The notes beneath the pieces are model-generated. The model saw only the letters and a program-made list of their open reading frames with translations, had not been told where the DNA came from and ran no database searches. Below, in pieces: positions 25,355-33,953 of a DNA stretch of 64,000 nucleotides. The DNA comes from Anaerotruncus massiliensis (ex Togo et al. 2026) (GTDB lineage: Bacteria > Bacillota > Clostridia > Oscillospirales > Ruminococcaceae), in NCBI RefSeq assembly GCF_900199635.1, contig NZ_LT962687.1, positions 2,294,541 through 2,358,540 of the forward strand. The letters are read 5' to 3'. Position 1 is the stretch's first letter. Every line of letters begins with the position of its first letter. The position numbers and the translations under genes are program-made.

Positions 25355-26347
25355 TTACTTGACGATGTCCTTGCTCTTCCAGTCGGAGGAGGCGGCCACG
25401 GCGAGGATCACGACGATGCCCTTGACGAGGATCTGGACGTGGGGCGAGACGCCCATCAGGTTCAGGCCGTTGTTGAGCATCAGGATGACGAACACGCCGG
25501 TGATGGTGCGTGTGACGCTGCCCTTGCCGCCGCTGAGGGAGGTGCCGCCCATGACCACGGCGGCGATCGCGTCGAGCGACATGCCCTGGCCCTGGGAATG
25601 GGTGCCCGCGCCCAGACGCGCGCTCATCAGCACGCCCGCGAGCCCGGTGCAGGCGCCCGCTACGGTAAAGGCGATCATCTTATATTTGCGGGTCGGCAGG
25701 CCGCACAGCCCGGCCACCCGCTCGTTGCTGCCCATGGCGTACAGCGACCGGCCGTACTTGGTCTTGGTCGTGAGGACGACCATGAAGATGAGGATCACGG
25801 CCGCGAAAATCGCCAGCGTCGGCAGGAAGCCGACGCTTCCGGACCCCAGCTTCTTAAACTGGACGAACATGGTGTTCTGGGCGATGCCGCCCGATACGAT
25901 CAGCGCGATGCCGCGGCAGATGGTCGAGGTGCCGTAGGTGACCAGGAAGGAGGGCAGACGCACATAGGAGACCAGAAAGCCCATGAACACGCCGAACACC
26001 AGCCCGATCCCCGTGCCCAGCAGCACGCTCAGCCAGCCGCCGCCGTCCTGGACGATGTTGGCCAGCATGACCGCCGAAACGCCGGCCAGGCTGAGCAGGC
26101 CGTCGGACGAGATGTCGATGCTTCCGATCAGGATGACCCCGACCAGGCCGAACGATACGATAAACAGCGGGCCGCCCTGGCGCAGGATATTCATCAGGTT
26201 ATCCAGCGAAATAAAGCGAGGGTTCATGATGGTAAAAAAGATTACGCAGACAACCAGCGCCGCCGGCGCGATGATCAGGGAATAGTCGATCTCCCGGCGG
26301 GCGGCCGGCGCGGTCTTATGCGATGTAGCGGATGATGTCCCTTTCAT
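25355..26347 (-). CDS. sugar-type ABC importer permease (RbsC family)
   Basis: 330 residues from ATG 26347 (MKGTSS), chosen because AAGGAGG lies 8 nt upstream; it overlaps the ATPase gene by 32 nt, indicating translational coupling. About eight hydrophobic segments. The family signature is GIDVGAMS-like in other members; here the corresponding region is LIGSIDISSDGLLSLAG and the ATPase-contact loop is ARLGAGTHSQGQGMSLDAIAAVVMGG. Family knowledge: CUT2-class permease working as a homodimer with a tandem-NBD ATPase. Carries the island's substrate together with the neighbouring ATPase and binding protein. Confidence 0.93.
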   Translation of the reverse strand: MKGTSSATSHKTAPAARREIDYSLIIAPAALVVCVIFFTIMNPRFISLDNLMNILRQGGPLFIVSFGLVGVILIGSIDISSDGLLSLAGVSAVMLANIVQDGGGWLSVLLGTGIGLVFGVFMGFLVSYVRLPSFLVTYGTSTICRGIALIVSGGIAQNTMFVQFKKLGSGSVGFLPTLAIFAAVILIFMVVLTTKTKYGRSLYAMGSNERVAGLCGLPTRKYKMIAFTVAGACTGLAGVLMSARLGAGTHSQGQGMSLDAIAAVVMGGTSLSGGKGSVTRTITGVFVILMLNNGLNLMGVSPHVQILVKGIVVILAVAASSDWKSKDIVK

Positions 26348-27848
26348 TCGGTTTAACCTCCTTCTGGCAGTCAATTTCGCCGGTGACGGCGCCGCGCCTC
26401 ATGGTGACGATGCGGTTGCACAGCCCGATCAGCTCCGGCATTTCGTCGGATACCACTAGAATGGAAATTCCTTCGTTGGCAAGTTCGCGCATCAGCCGGT
26501 AAATTTCCTGCTTCGCGCCGACGTCGATGCCTCTCGTGGGCTGTTCCATCAGCAGAATCCGGGGTTTCAAGCTCAGCCAGCGCGCCAAAATGACCTTCTG
26601 CTGGTTGCCTCCCGATAGATTCATGATTTTTGTCCTGCCGGATGGGGTTTTGATTTTCAGCCGGCTAATATAATCATCCACGCCTTGCTGTTCCCGGCGC
26701 TGGTCGATAAAGCCAAGCGCCCTGGTAAAATTGTCTAGGTTGGCGATGGTCGTATTCGTGATTACGGATAAGACGCCCAAAATCCCTTCATTGCGCCGGT
26801 CGCTGGGCAGATAGCCGATCCCCGCCTTTACCGCCAGGGCAATGCTGTTGCCCAGCTGGCTGCCGTCGGCGGCGGTGATCGTCCCCTTCTCCACCGGAGA
26901 GTCCCCAAAGATGATTTTGGAGAGGTCCTCCTTGCCGCATCCCATCAGCCCCGCAATCCCCAGAATCTCCCCCTTGCGCAGGCTGAAGCTGACGTCCTTC
27001 ACTTCCTTGTTGGTAACGCCCTCCAGCCGCAGGACCACCTCGTCCTCCGGCACGCGCAGCTCCTGCGCGAAGAAGAAGTCGGTGGAGAATTCGCGTCCCA
27101 CCATCATTTCCTGCAAAATCCGGATATCCACATCCCTGGTCATGACATCGCCCACGTTGGAGCCGTCCTTCATGACGGCCACGCGGTCGGTGTATTCCAC
27201 GATCTCCTCCAGATGGTGCGAAATAAAGATAAACGCGGCCTGTTCCCGGAGGGAGTTGATGATGGCGAACAGGTTTTCCACCTCGCTGGGCGAGAGCACG
27301 GCCGTGGGCTCGTCGAGGATCACGATGACCTGCCGGTCGGTGTGCAGCGCCGTATAGAGCACCCGGGCGATCTCCACCATCTGCCGCTGGGAAAAGCTCA
27401 GCCTGCTCAAGCGGGTCCTCGGGTCGAGGTTCGCCAGCCCGACCTTCTCCAAAACCATCTTCGATTCGCGGTACATCTCGCTCCAGTGCAAAAAGCCCGC
27501 CGTCTGCAAATGTTCCTCGTGCCCGAGGAAGATGTTCTCCGCCACCGAAAGGTTGGGAAAGAGCGCCTGCTCCTGGAACACCATCCCGATCCCCTTTTCA
27601 TAGGCCTCGATCGGCTTGGTCAGGTTCAGTTCCTCCCCGTGGCACAGGATCGTCCCGGCGTCTCGTTTTTCAATCCCCATCAGTACGCGCATCAGGGTGC
27701 TCTTGCCGGCGCCGTTTTCCCCGATCAGCCCCAGGACTTCGCCGGGATAGAGCTCCAGCGAAACCCCCTTGAGCGCCTGGACGCCGGCAAAACTTTTCCG
27801 GATGCCGCGCATGGACAGGATGCTCTGCCTGTCGTCGGTCTGTTGCAT
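26316..27848 (-). CDS. sugar-type ABC importer ATPase (RbsA/MglA-like, two NBDs)
   Basis: 510 residues from ATG 27848 (MQQTDDRQ). NBD1 has Walker [10 protein letters not shown], signature LSFSQRQMVEIAR and Walker B VILDEPTAVLSPSE. NBD2 has the degenerate P-loop GLMGCGKEDLSK, an intact signature LSGGNQQKV, and RILLMEQPTRGIDVGAK, where family members normally have LDEPTRGIDVGAK: Asp is Glu and the catalytic Glu is Gln. NBD2 is therefore probably a non-hydrolysing site. Family knowledge: CUT2 ATPases usually carry one degenerate site, but commonly keep DEP in NBD2. Follows the binding-protein gene after a hairpin. Confidence 0.93.
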   Translation of the reverse strand: MQQTDDRQSILSMRGIRKSFAGVQALKGVSLELYPGEVLGLIGENGAGKSTLMRVLMGIEKRDAGTILCHGEELNLTKPIEAYEKGIGMVFQEQALFPNLSVAENIFLGHEEHLQTAGFLHWSEMYRESKMVLEKVGLANLDPRTRLSRLSFSQRQMVEIARVLYTALHTDRQVIVILDEPTAVLSPSEVENLFAIINSLREQAAFIFISHHLEEIVEYTDRVAVMKDGSNVGDVMTRDVDIRILQEMMVGREFSTDFFFAQELRVPEDEVVLRLEGVTNKEVKDVSFSLRKGEILGIAGLMGCGKEDLSKIIFGDSPVEKGTITAADGSQLGNSIALAVKAGIGYLPSDRRNEGILGVLSVITNTTIANLDNFTRALGFIDQRREQQGVDDYISRLKIKTPSGRTKIMNLSGGNQQKVILARWLSLKPRILLMEQPTRGIDVGAKQEIYRLMRELANEGISILVVSDEMPELIGLCNRIVTMRRGAVTGEIDCQKEVKPNERDIIRYIA

Positions 27849-27951
27849 ACTTGCTACGCTCCTCCCGCTATAGATGGGAAGCCGGGCAGTCCGCCCGGCA
27901 CAGCCCGCCGTGGGGCTGCGCACAGCAGCGTTGGCTTCCGATGTCGTGATC

Positions 27952-27994
27952 TGCGGGCAGGCATACCCTGCGGACGCGGGGTATGCCTGCCGCA
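27952..27994 (-). terminator. attenuating stem-loop between binding protein and ATPase genes
   Basis: Arms 27952-27968 and 27979-27994 form a 16-bp stem with one bulged base, 30 nt after the binding-protein stop. There is no T tract, so it likely stabilises the upstream message or partly stops transcription, giving more binding protein than ATPase. A smaller stem lies at 27881-27899. Confidence 0.55.
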
Positions 27995-28025
27995 ACAGAG
28001 AATCTTTTGATGCCGGCGTTTCCGT

Positions 28026-29144
28026 TTATGCCGGATGTTTGACCTTGCTGTCGGCGGTCCAGTCGCGGCCGGCGGCTTTCGAGCCATACCACAGGTCGTA
28101 GTACTCGTCGACATTTTCCGGAGTCACGACCGGCGGATCCCAGATCGCGTGTTTGTTTTCGTCGGTGACCGGGCGGATGCCCTCGGTCAGGTAGTCATAG
28201 CCGAAGCAGACGGCGCGGGCCTGCATGCCGGGGGCGTCGCCGCTGAGGCTGACGCAGGTGTTGCCCTTCTTCATGTGGTCGAGGAAATCCTGCAGGCAGT
28301 CCAGGCCGCTGATCTTGACCTGTCCCAGCTTGCCGACGCCGTCGAGGATCTCGATGACGCCCATGGCCATATCGTCGTTGGCGCACCATACGCCGTCAAT
28401 CTGATCGCCGTACTTGATGTACATGTCCTCAAACACCGGGGCGGCCGCGAAACGGTCGAAATCGCCGGGCTGGGACTCCAGCAGGGTGATGCCCGGATAC
28501 TCCTTCATGGCGTCCAGCAGGCCCTCATGGCGGCGGACCGCGGTGGTGTTGCCGGCAGGTCCGTCGATGGCGATGATGCCGCCCTCGCCGCCCATCGCCT
28601 CAAAGAGGTACTCGGCCTCGGTCTTGCCCTCCTGGTAGAGGTCGGTCAGCAGGTGGGCCAGATGGTACTCGTAGGCGGTGAAATCCATCCCCTCGGGGTA
28701 GTCGAAGAGGGTGATGAAGGGGACCTTGGCGTTTTCACACAGATCGCAGAGCGCCGGCACGATCGACGGGCTCATCGGCATGATGATGACGAGGTCGGGC
28801 TGGTAGGTGACCAGTCCGGACTCCAGGTCGGCGACCTGCTTCTGCTCGTTGTTCTCGGCGGAGAGGGTCACATACTCCATGCCGAGCTGGGCGGCGGCTT
28901 CTTTTCCGCCCCGGTCGAGCTCAACGTAGTACTGGTTATCCATTCCCTTGGTGCTGTTGAGCACGACGAACTTCTCGGCGGCGGGCTCTTCAGCCGGGGC
29001 CGCGGGCTCCGCGGCCGGGGCTTCCGACGCGGGGGCGGCGGGTTCCGGCGTGGCGGCCGGGGCGGGCTCGGAACCGCAGCCGGCAAGCAGCGTCAGGACC
29101 AGCACCGTCGCGAGTAGCATGCTGAGCAGTCTGTTTCTTTTCAT
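28026..29144 (-). CDS. ABC importer substrate-binding lipoprotein (sugar-type)
   Basis: 372 residues. Lipobox L-A-G-C at Cys23, then an Ala/Pro/Glu linker to about 58 and a type I periplasmic-binding-protein fold: FVVLNSTKGMDNQYY, DLESGLVTYQPDLVIIMPM, VPFITLFDY, AIDGPAGNTTAVRRHEGLLDA, VWCANDDMAMGV, ISGLDCLQDFLDHM. This is the ribose/galactose-binding class, but the ligand can be a sugar, polyol or another small molecule. In this island it would deliver the compound degraded by the enamidase-type pathway. GAGGAGG precedes the ATG. Confidence 0.92.
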   Translation of the reverse strand: MKRNRLLSMLLATVLVLTLLAGCGSEPAPAATPEPAAPASEAPAAEPAAPAEEPAAEKFVVLNSTKGMDNQYYVELDRGGKEAAAQLGMEYVTLSAENNEQKQVADLESGLVTYQPDLVIIMPMSPSIVPALCDLCENAKVPFITLFDYPEGMDFTAYEYHLAHLLTDLYQEGKTEAEYLFEAMGGEGGIIAIDGPAGNTTAVRRHEGLLDAMKEYPGITLLESQPGDFDRFAAAPVFEDMYIKYGDQIDGVWCANDDMAMGVIEILDGVGKLGQVKISGLDCLQDFLDHMKKGNTCVSLSGDAPGMQARAVCFGYDYLTEGIRPVTDENKHAIWDPPVVTPENVDEYYDLWYGSKAAGRDWTADSKVKHPA

Positions 29145-29164
29145 TTTTTGCGCCTCCTCTTCAT

Positions 29165-29190
29165 AGCTCCATGCGCCGCATGGAGGGCTG
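29165..29190 (-). other. intergenic stem-loop before the binding-protein gene
   Basis: AGCTCCATGCG and CGCATGGAG pair as a compact hairpin between the SDR stop and the binding-protein start. Its 3' end is about 15 nt from the ribosome site, so it may affect processing or translation of the downstream gene. Confidence 0.35.
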
Positions 29191-29232
29191 TTGTGTGCGG
29201 GACGTCCGCGCCGCGGGCGCCCCGGCGGATAT

Positions 29233-30021
29233 TCAGTCGATCCATTTCATGTGGAAGCCGCCGTCGACGTCGATGGCGGAGCCGGTCGTGTAGGGCAGGT
29301 AGCCCTTGCAGATCGCGGAGACGGCCTTCGCGCAGTCCTCGCCGGTCCCCCAGCGGCGCAGCGGATGCAGGCCGTCGGCGATCAGCTTGTCGAAATGCTC
29401 CTTGACCGGCAGGGTCATGTCGCTGAGGATGTTGCCCGGGCGGATCTCATAGACGTTGATGCCGTAGTCGGCCAGCGCGAAGGCGAGCAGCTTGGTCAGC
29501 ATCGCGATGGCGGCCTTGGACATGCAGTATTCGCCCCGCATGACCGAGAGGGTGTACGCCGAAATGGACGACATGTTGATGATCACCGGCTTGGGCGCGG
29601 GGTCCCCCGCCTCCACCTGTTTGATCATCTGCTTGGCGGCCAGCTGCCCCAGGAAGAGGTAGCCCTTGAGGTTGATGCCGAACACCCGGTCGAGGCTCTC
29701 CTCGGTCACATCGAGGATGTTCGTGCGCACCAGGGAGCCGACCCCGGCGTTGTTGACGAGCACGTCGATCCGTCCGAACCGTTCGAGCGTCCTGTCGATC
29801 AGGTTCCTGCGGTCCTCCTCCCTGGAAACGTCGGCCTGCACATAGAGGAATTCCGGACTCGCGTCCGCGATCTCCTTCATATGCCCTTCCGCCCGGGCGG
29901 GGTCCATGGTCCCGCATCCGACGATCGCATAGCCGTCCTTTGCCAGCTGGAGAGCGACCGCGTTCCCGATGCCCCGGGTAGCGCCTGTGATGACTGCAAC
30001 TTTTTCCGTTCGCAAATACAT
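29233..30021 (-). CDS. short-chain dehydrogenase/reductase (SDR)
   Basis: About 262 residues. The classical SDR pattern is present: VITGATRGIGNAV for cofactor binding, VLVNNAGVG, catalytic Ser in IINMSSISAYTLS, Tyr and Lys in EYCMSKAA, and C-terminal GSAIDVDGGFHMKWID. The start is uncertain: the ATG at 30021 has AAAGG only 4-5 nt upstream, while a TTG two codons later (30015) is better spaced from GGGGAG; a more distant ATG at 30045 has no ribosome site. Family knowledge: NAD(P)-dependent oxidoreductase on alcohols or ketones. It lies between the LarA-like gene and the importer. Confidence 0.9.
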   Translation of the reverse strand: MYLRTEKVAVITGATRGIGNAVALQLAKDGYAIVGCGTMDPARAEGHMKEIADASPEFLYVQADVSREEDRRNLIDRTLERFGRIDVLVNNAGVGSLVRTNILDVTEESLDRVFGINLKGYLFLGQLAAKQMIKQVEAGDPAPKPVIINMSSISAYTLSVMRGEYCMSKAAIAMLTKLLAFALADYGINVYEIRPGNILSDMTLPVKEHFDKLIADGLHPLRRWGTGEDCAKAVSAICKGYLPYTTGSAIDVDGGFHMKWID

Positions 30022-30088
30022 CTCCCCTTTCGTCAATTCCTGCATGGGATTCTTTATTGTCGGGCCCGTCTGGGCCGGAACGACCGGT

Positions 30089-31357
30089 TCAAAAGAGGTT
30101 GCCCTCCCCGTCGAAGGGGAGCTCCTCCGGTTCCCCCAGCACCTCGACGCGCGGGTTGGCCGCCGCGTCGGGGAGCATCGCCTCGGAGATGAAGATTTCG
30201 CTCAGATGCAGGGTGTCCCGCAACCGCACCATGCGGATGCGCGCCTTGTCAAACCCCGGCGCCGTCTTGATCGCCGCCTGGATCGCCAGTTTGTGGCTGT
30301 CCATGACCAGCGGCATCCGGACCGCCTGGGTGAGGGTCGCCGTGATCGCGTTGGGGTAGGTGACCTCCGGATCGAACCGCTCGAGCAGCCGCCGGGTGGT
30401 CACGTCCGCCACGCCGATGCCGTTGGCGTTGCCGTGGGTCTCGTCGGTGAGGTCGAGGACGGCCAGCTTGCCCGGCCGCGGCGGCCCGCTTGCGTAGCCC
30501 GTGGCGAAGCAGCCGGTGATATGCGGGTCCATCCCGAGGCCGCTGATGTTCTTGCCCATCCGGTCGACCACCAGCACGTCGACGTTGGGAAGAAGGATTC
30601 CCGGCATGAGCGCCTTGGCCCGCAAAAGCAGCGCCGGTTCCCGCTTTGCGATCTCCTCCGGGGGCAGCGCCGCGACCTCGCAGGTCTGGTCGTAGGCGTT
30701 TTCCAGGATGGCGACGCCGAAGAGCACCTTCGCGTCGCGGAGGATCGCCCGCCCGTATTTTTCGATGTTCGCCGCCATGTTGGCGTAGCCCTCCTGGTGG
30801 CAGACCTCCGCGCCCGCCTGTTTTGCAAGGCCGATGGCAAGCATCTTCATGAGCCCGCTCTCGTAGGGGCCGGTAAAGGAGGTGTGGGGCTTGACGCGGT
30901 TGACGGCCACGATCCCGTCCGCCGCCGCGGCGCGCGCGTCGATCTGCACCGGACGGCCGTCGGGCGTGCGCCCGATTTCCCGGACCTCCATCGAGGACTC
31001 GACCGGGCAGCCCAGGTAATCCTCGGTAATTCCGAGGCTGCGCAGCACGTCGAGCTGCCCCTCGGCCGTCGCGCCGCCGTGGCTGCCCATCGCCGGCACG
31101 ACGAAGGGGGCCGCGCCCGCCTCCCGCAGGGCTTCCGTGATCGTGCGGAGAATGAGGGCGATGTTCGCGATCCCCCGGCTCCCGGCGGTGACGGCGACGC
31201 GCATGCCCGGCCTCACGCCGCGCAGGACGCCGCTCCCGCGGAGGGTCTCCCGCACCGCGCCGCCGACGTCCGCGAGGCGCGCGCCGTCGAATTCCTGGCG
31301 GACCCGGACCATCCGGGGGATCGGCATGCCGCCGACCAGCCTGTTCACGACGCCCAT
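30089..31357 (-). CDS. DUF2088 / lactate-racemase (LarA) N-domain-like protein
   Basis: 422 residues from ATG 31357 with AAGGTGA 5 nt upstream. Typical DUF2088 features: VAVTAGSRGIANI, VVPAMGSHGGATAEGQ, GIVAVNRVKPHTSFTG, LIKMLAIGL-like ESGLMKMLAIGLAKQAG, and VDVLVVDRMGKNISGLGMD. Family knowledge: LarA itself uses a nickel-pincer cofactor to racemise lactate; many DUF2088 members act on other 2-hydroxyacids or are uncharacterised. It has its own promoter region with a TGTCGACA operator. In the island it could epimerise a hydroxyacid intermediate. Confidence 0.82.
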   Translation of the reverse strand: MGVVNRLVGGMPIPRMVRVRQEFDGARLADVGGAVRETLRGSGVLRGVRPGMRVAVTAGSRGIANIALILRTITEALREAGAAPFVVPAMGSHGGATAEGQLDVLRSLGITEDYLGCPVESSMEVREIGRTPDGRPVQIDARAAAADGIVAVNRVKPHTSFTGPYESGLMKMLAIGLAKQAGAEVCHQEGYANMAANIEKYGRAILRDAKVLFGVAILENAYDQTCEVAALPPEEIAKREPALLLRAKALMPGILLPNVDVLVVDRMGKNISGLGMDPHITGCFATGYASGPPRPGKLAVLDLTDETHGNANGIGVADVTTRRLLERFDPEVTYPNAITATLTQAVRMPLVMDSHKLAIQAAIKTAPGFDKARIRMVRLRDTLHLSEIFISEAMLPDAAANPRVEVLGEPEELPFDGEGNLF

Positions 31358-31427
31358 CCCGTCACCTTCCCTTCCGCGCGGTCCAATTCCAGATATTTGA
31401 TCTCTTTGCAAATATTGTATAATTTGG

Positions 31428-31446
31428 ATCGACAAAATGTCGACAT
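31428..31446 (-). promoter_or_regulatory. TGTCGACA palindromic operator before the LarA-like gene
   Basis: ATGTCGACAT (31437-31446) is a perfect 10-bp palindrome, with a further TCGACA half-site at 31428-31433. It lies 70-90 nt before the LarA-like start. TATACA at about 31418-31423 on the minus strand is a possible -10. The same core occurs before the third RraA-like gene (35521-35528). Confidence 0.55.
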
Positions 31447-31484
31447 ATTTAGACAGGCCTCGCCCACAAAAATCTTCCGCCGGG

Positions 31485-32906
31485 TCACTGGTCGATCAGC
31501 ACGATGTTCAGCTCCTCCGCAATCTCCCGCGCGCGCTCTACGCTGGGGCTGGCGTCCCGCAGCACCAGCCGGGCGCCGCCGCGGTTGAGGGAATCCACCA
31601 TGGAATTCTGCTTTTCCGCCTCGATCGTCACCCGCTGGACCGACGGCTCGTCGACCTCGAGGATTTCCACCTCGATCCCGCGCCGCCGCACCTCCGCGAG
31701 GATCTCCCTGTAGGCGTCGGCGTCGCTCGTGCCCGCCCCGTCGACCGCGGCCATCAGGATGCCCGGCACGTTGATCGCCCGCCGGGCGAAGAGCTCGGAA
31801 TAGAGCTCGATTTTTACCTTTTTGATCCGCCCCTCCGACAGGAAGTGCGCAATCCTCCCGCAGTTGGTCGGGGAACCGACCCCCTGGCTGCTGCCGCCGA
31901 CGACCGCTTCCGCGAACGGCTTGGTGATCGGGTTGGCGCGGCGCGCGAGCTCGCGGCTCTCAGCGGCCGCGCGGACGATCAGCTCCTCCTGCCGCAGCTT
32001 CTCCGCCTCCCGCACGGCCGGGTCGATGTACGCCTCCACCCGCTCGTCGTGCTTGAAGAAGGGCTCCATGTATTCGATCGTCACCGGGACGACGTGCTTC
32101 GCGGAGGCCAGATGGCACTGCGCCGCCATGGCGATCATCACGTCCACCGGGACGGTCGAGGGAATCGAGGTGTGCATCGCGAGCTGGCTTGCCAGGCGCG
32201 CGATGAGGATGCCGCCGCCGATATGGGTGGCGCACAGCCCGGGCACGAGCACCCGCGGGGTGCAGGGCACGCTGATCGTCGGGGAGATCGCGAGCACGAC
32301 CGCCCGCTCCATCTGGGCGGGGGTCCCCCCGGCCAGCTCGACGAAGGCGGCCGCCGAGGCCGCCGCGCCCGCGCCGATCCCCTCCATGTTGCAGCCGGTC
32401 GTCCGCTTGCCCACCCGGAAGATGCCGCCGATCTTGAGGATGACGGCCATGACCCGCGTGATCAGGTCCTTGTCGGTATAGAACTCTTTCACCGCCTTGA
32501 CGAACCCGGTGTAGGGGCAGGCGTCGCCCGTGCCGGCGCAGGGGCACAACCCGATCGTGTGGTTCCCCACCTGCGCCGCGAGGGTGTATGTAACGATCCG
32601 GTCGACGAACGGGTCCCCGGCAATCTTCGCGCCGTCCTCCGCCGCGAGGTCCTGCCCCACCGCGCCGAGCAGGAAGCTCCTGCCCGTCGTGGCGCCGATT
32701 CCGGCGGCGCAGAGGTTGTGCGCGAACGCCTCCTCCATGCTCGCCGCGACCTGCTCGCCGGTGAGGCCGGTGCTGTCCACCGCCTCCCGCAAAATCACTT
32801 CTCCGACGCTCATCCGGGTCTCCTCCGCCACGCGGATGCACTCCCCCAGCGTCATATGCCCATAGTCGTAGTCCAATTCCCGTGCGGTCTCCGCAACCGG
32901 TTTCAT
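31485..32906 (-). CDS. [4Fe-4S] serine-dehydratase-type hydro-lyase, candidate 2-(hydroxymethyl)glutarate dehydratase
   Basis: 473 residues. Residues 1-300 are an SDH-alpha domain: SVGEVILREAV, then cysteine motifs LCPCAGTGDACP, RTTGCNMEG and SVPCTPRV, consistent with the three Cys ligands of the Fe-S cluster in iron-sulfur L-serine dehydratases. The C-terminal 130 residues (NVPGILMAAVDGAGTSDADA, VDEPSVQRVTIEA) do not look like the usual SDH-beta domain. Known: in E. barkeri nicotinate fermentation a serine-dehydratase-related [4Fe-4S] enzyme dehydrates 2-(hydroxymethyl)glutarate to 2-methyleneglutarate. Adjacent (11 nt) to a dehydrogenase resembling the preceding enzyme of that route. Alternative: a serine or other hydroxyacid ammonia-lyase. 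Confidence 0.8.
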   Translation of the reverse strand: MKPVAETARELDYDYGHMTLGECIRVAEETRMSVGEVILREAVDSTGLTGEQVAASMEEAFAHNLCAAGIGATTGRSFLLGAVGQDLAAEDGAKIAGDPFVDRIVTYTLAAQVGNHTIGLCPCAGTGDACPYTGFVKAVKEFYTDKDLITRVMAVILKIGGIFRVGKRTTGCNMEGIGAGAAASAAAFVELAGGTPAQMERAVVLAISPTISVPCTPRVLVPGLCATHIGGGILIARLASQLAMHTSIPSTVPVDVMIAMAAQCHLASAKHVVPVTIEYMEPFFKHDERVEAYIDPAVREAEKLRQEELIVRAAAESRELARRANPITKPFAEAVVGGSSQGVGSPTNCGRIAHFLSEGRIKKVKIELYSELFARRAINVPGILMAAVDGAGTSDADAYREILAEVRRRGIEVEILEVDEPSVQRVTIEAEKQNSMVDSLNRGGARLVLRDASPSVERAREIAEELNIVLIDQ

Positions 32907-32917
32907 GCCGTCTCCCC

Positions 32918-33796
32918 CTATCTGACCTCGGTGTCCATCAGCTCTTCCCAGATTTTTAAGAGCGAGGTGATGTCCTGCCTGCCGAATCCTTTGGCCCGCG
33001 CCGCCTCAAACATCTGCACCGCCGTGCTCCCCATCGGGATCGGCATCGAGAGCTGTTTTGCCGTTTCGACGGCGAGCCCCAGGTCCTTGTATTCCAAATC
33101 CACCGCGAAGCCGCCCTCGAAGGACCTCTTTTTGATGAAGTTGGGGATCTTGTTTTCAATGATGAAGCTGCGCCCCGAGCTCTCCCGGATGATCTCGTAC
33201 ATCGTGTCGAGCCCGAGTCCGATCTTCGCGCCGAGCACCAGCGCCTCGGCGGCGGCCGCCATGTTGCAGCCGAGCAGGTAGTTGTTGACCATCTTGACGC
33301 CCGAGCCGGCGCCGACCGGCCCGATGTGGCAGATCTTCCTGCCGATCGTCTCGAAGAGCGGGCGCATCCGCAGGAACGCCTGGTCCGGGCCGCCCGCCAT
33401 GACGGTCAGCGTTCCGGCGGCCGCGCCGCCGACCCCGCCGCTCACCGGGCAGTCCATGTAGGTGATCCCACGCGCCGCGGCCATCTCGGAAAATTTCCGC
33501 GCCGATTCGGGCGCGATGCTGCTCAGGTCGGCGATGACCGACGCGCCGATCGACTCCCGCCCGAGGATTTCCTCGAGCACCGACCGGACGATCGCCGCGT
33601 TTGGCAGCGAGCAGAAAAGCACCTCGGTATCCGCGGCGGCCTCCCCCGCCGTCGGGCAGATGCGCGCGCCCGCCGCTTCCGCCTCGCCCGCGGCGCGCGG
33701 GGAGAGGTCAAAGGCGCACAACTCGTGCCCCGCGCCCAGCAGCCGCTTCGCAATGGGCAGCCCCATGGCGCCCAGTCCGATCATTCCGATCCTCAT
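32918..33796 (-). CDS. 3-hydroxyisobutyrate-family dehydrogenase, candidate 2-(hydroxymethyl)glutarate dehydrogenase
   Basis: 292 residues from ATG 33796 with AAGGGGGC upstream. Contains GMIGLGAMGLPIA (NAD fold), the DCPVSGGVGGAAAGTLTVM substrate loop, and catalytic Lys168 in GSGVKMVNNYLLGCNMAAAAEA. The string ESSGRSFIIENK and the flanking sequence resemble E. barkeri 2-(hydroxymethyl)glutarate dehydrogenase more than the GarR-like paralogue at 50376. The reaction would be reduction of 2-formylglutarate, the enamidase product. First gene of a dehydrogenase-dehydratase pair. It could alternatively act on another beta-hydroxyacid. Confidence 0.85.
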   Translation of the reverse strand: MRIGMIGLGAMGLPIAKRLLGAGHELCAFDLSPRAAGEAEAAGARICPTAGEAAADTEVLFCSLPNAAIVRSVLEEILGRESIGASVIADLSSIAPESARKFSEMAAARGITYMDCPVSGGVGGAAAGTLTVMAGGPDQAFLRMRPLFETIGRKICHIGPVGAGSGVKMVNNYLLGCNMAAAAEALVLGAKIGLGLDTMYEIIRESSGRSFIIENKIPNFIKKRSFEGGFAVDLEYKDLGLAVETAKQLSMPIPMGSTAVQMFEAARAKGFGRQDITSLLKIWEELMDTEVR

Positions 33797-33953
33797 CGAA
33801 AAGCCCCCTTGTAAAAAAATATCCCCACCAGGTTCATTCCGGTCCAGTCCCACTCCGCTCCCCGGATACCGGGGAGGGCGCGGGACGCCTTTTGAAACTG
33901 ATGAGGAAGCAGATCGGCGGCGGCGCGTTTGATTCGGGACGCGCCGCGCGCCG

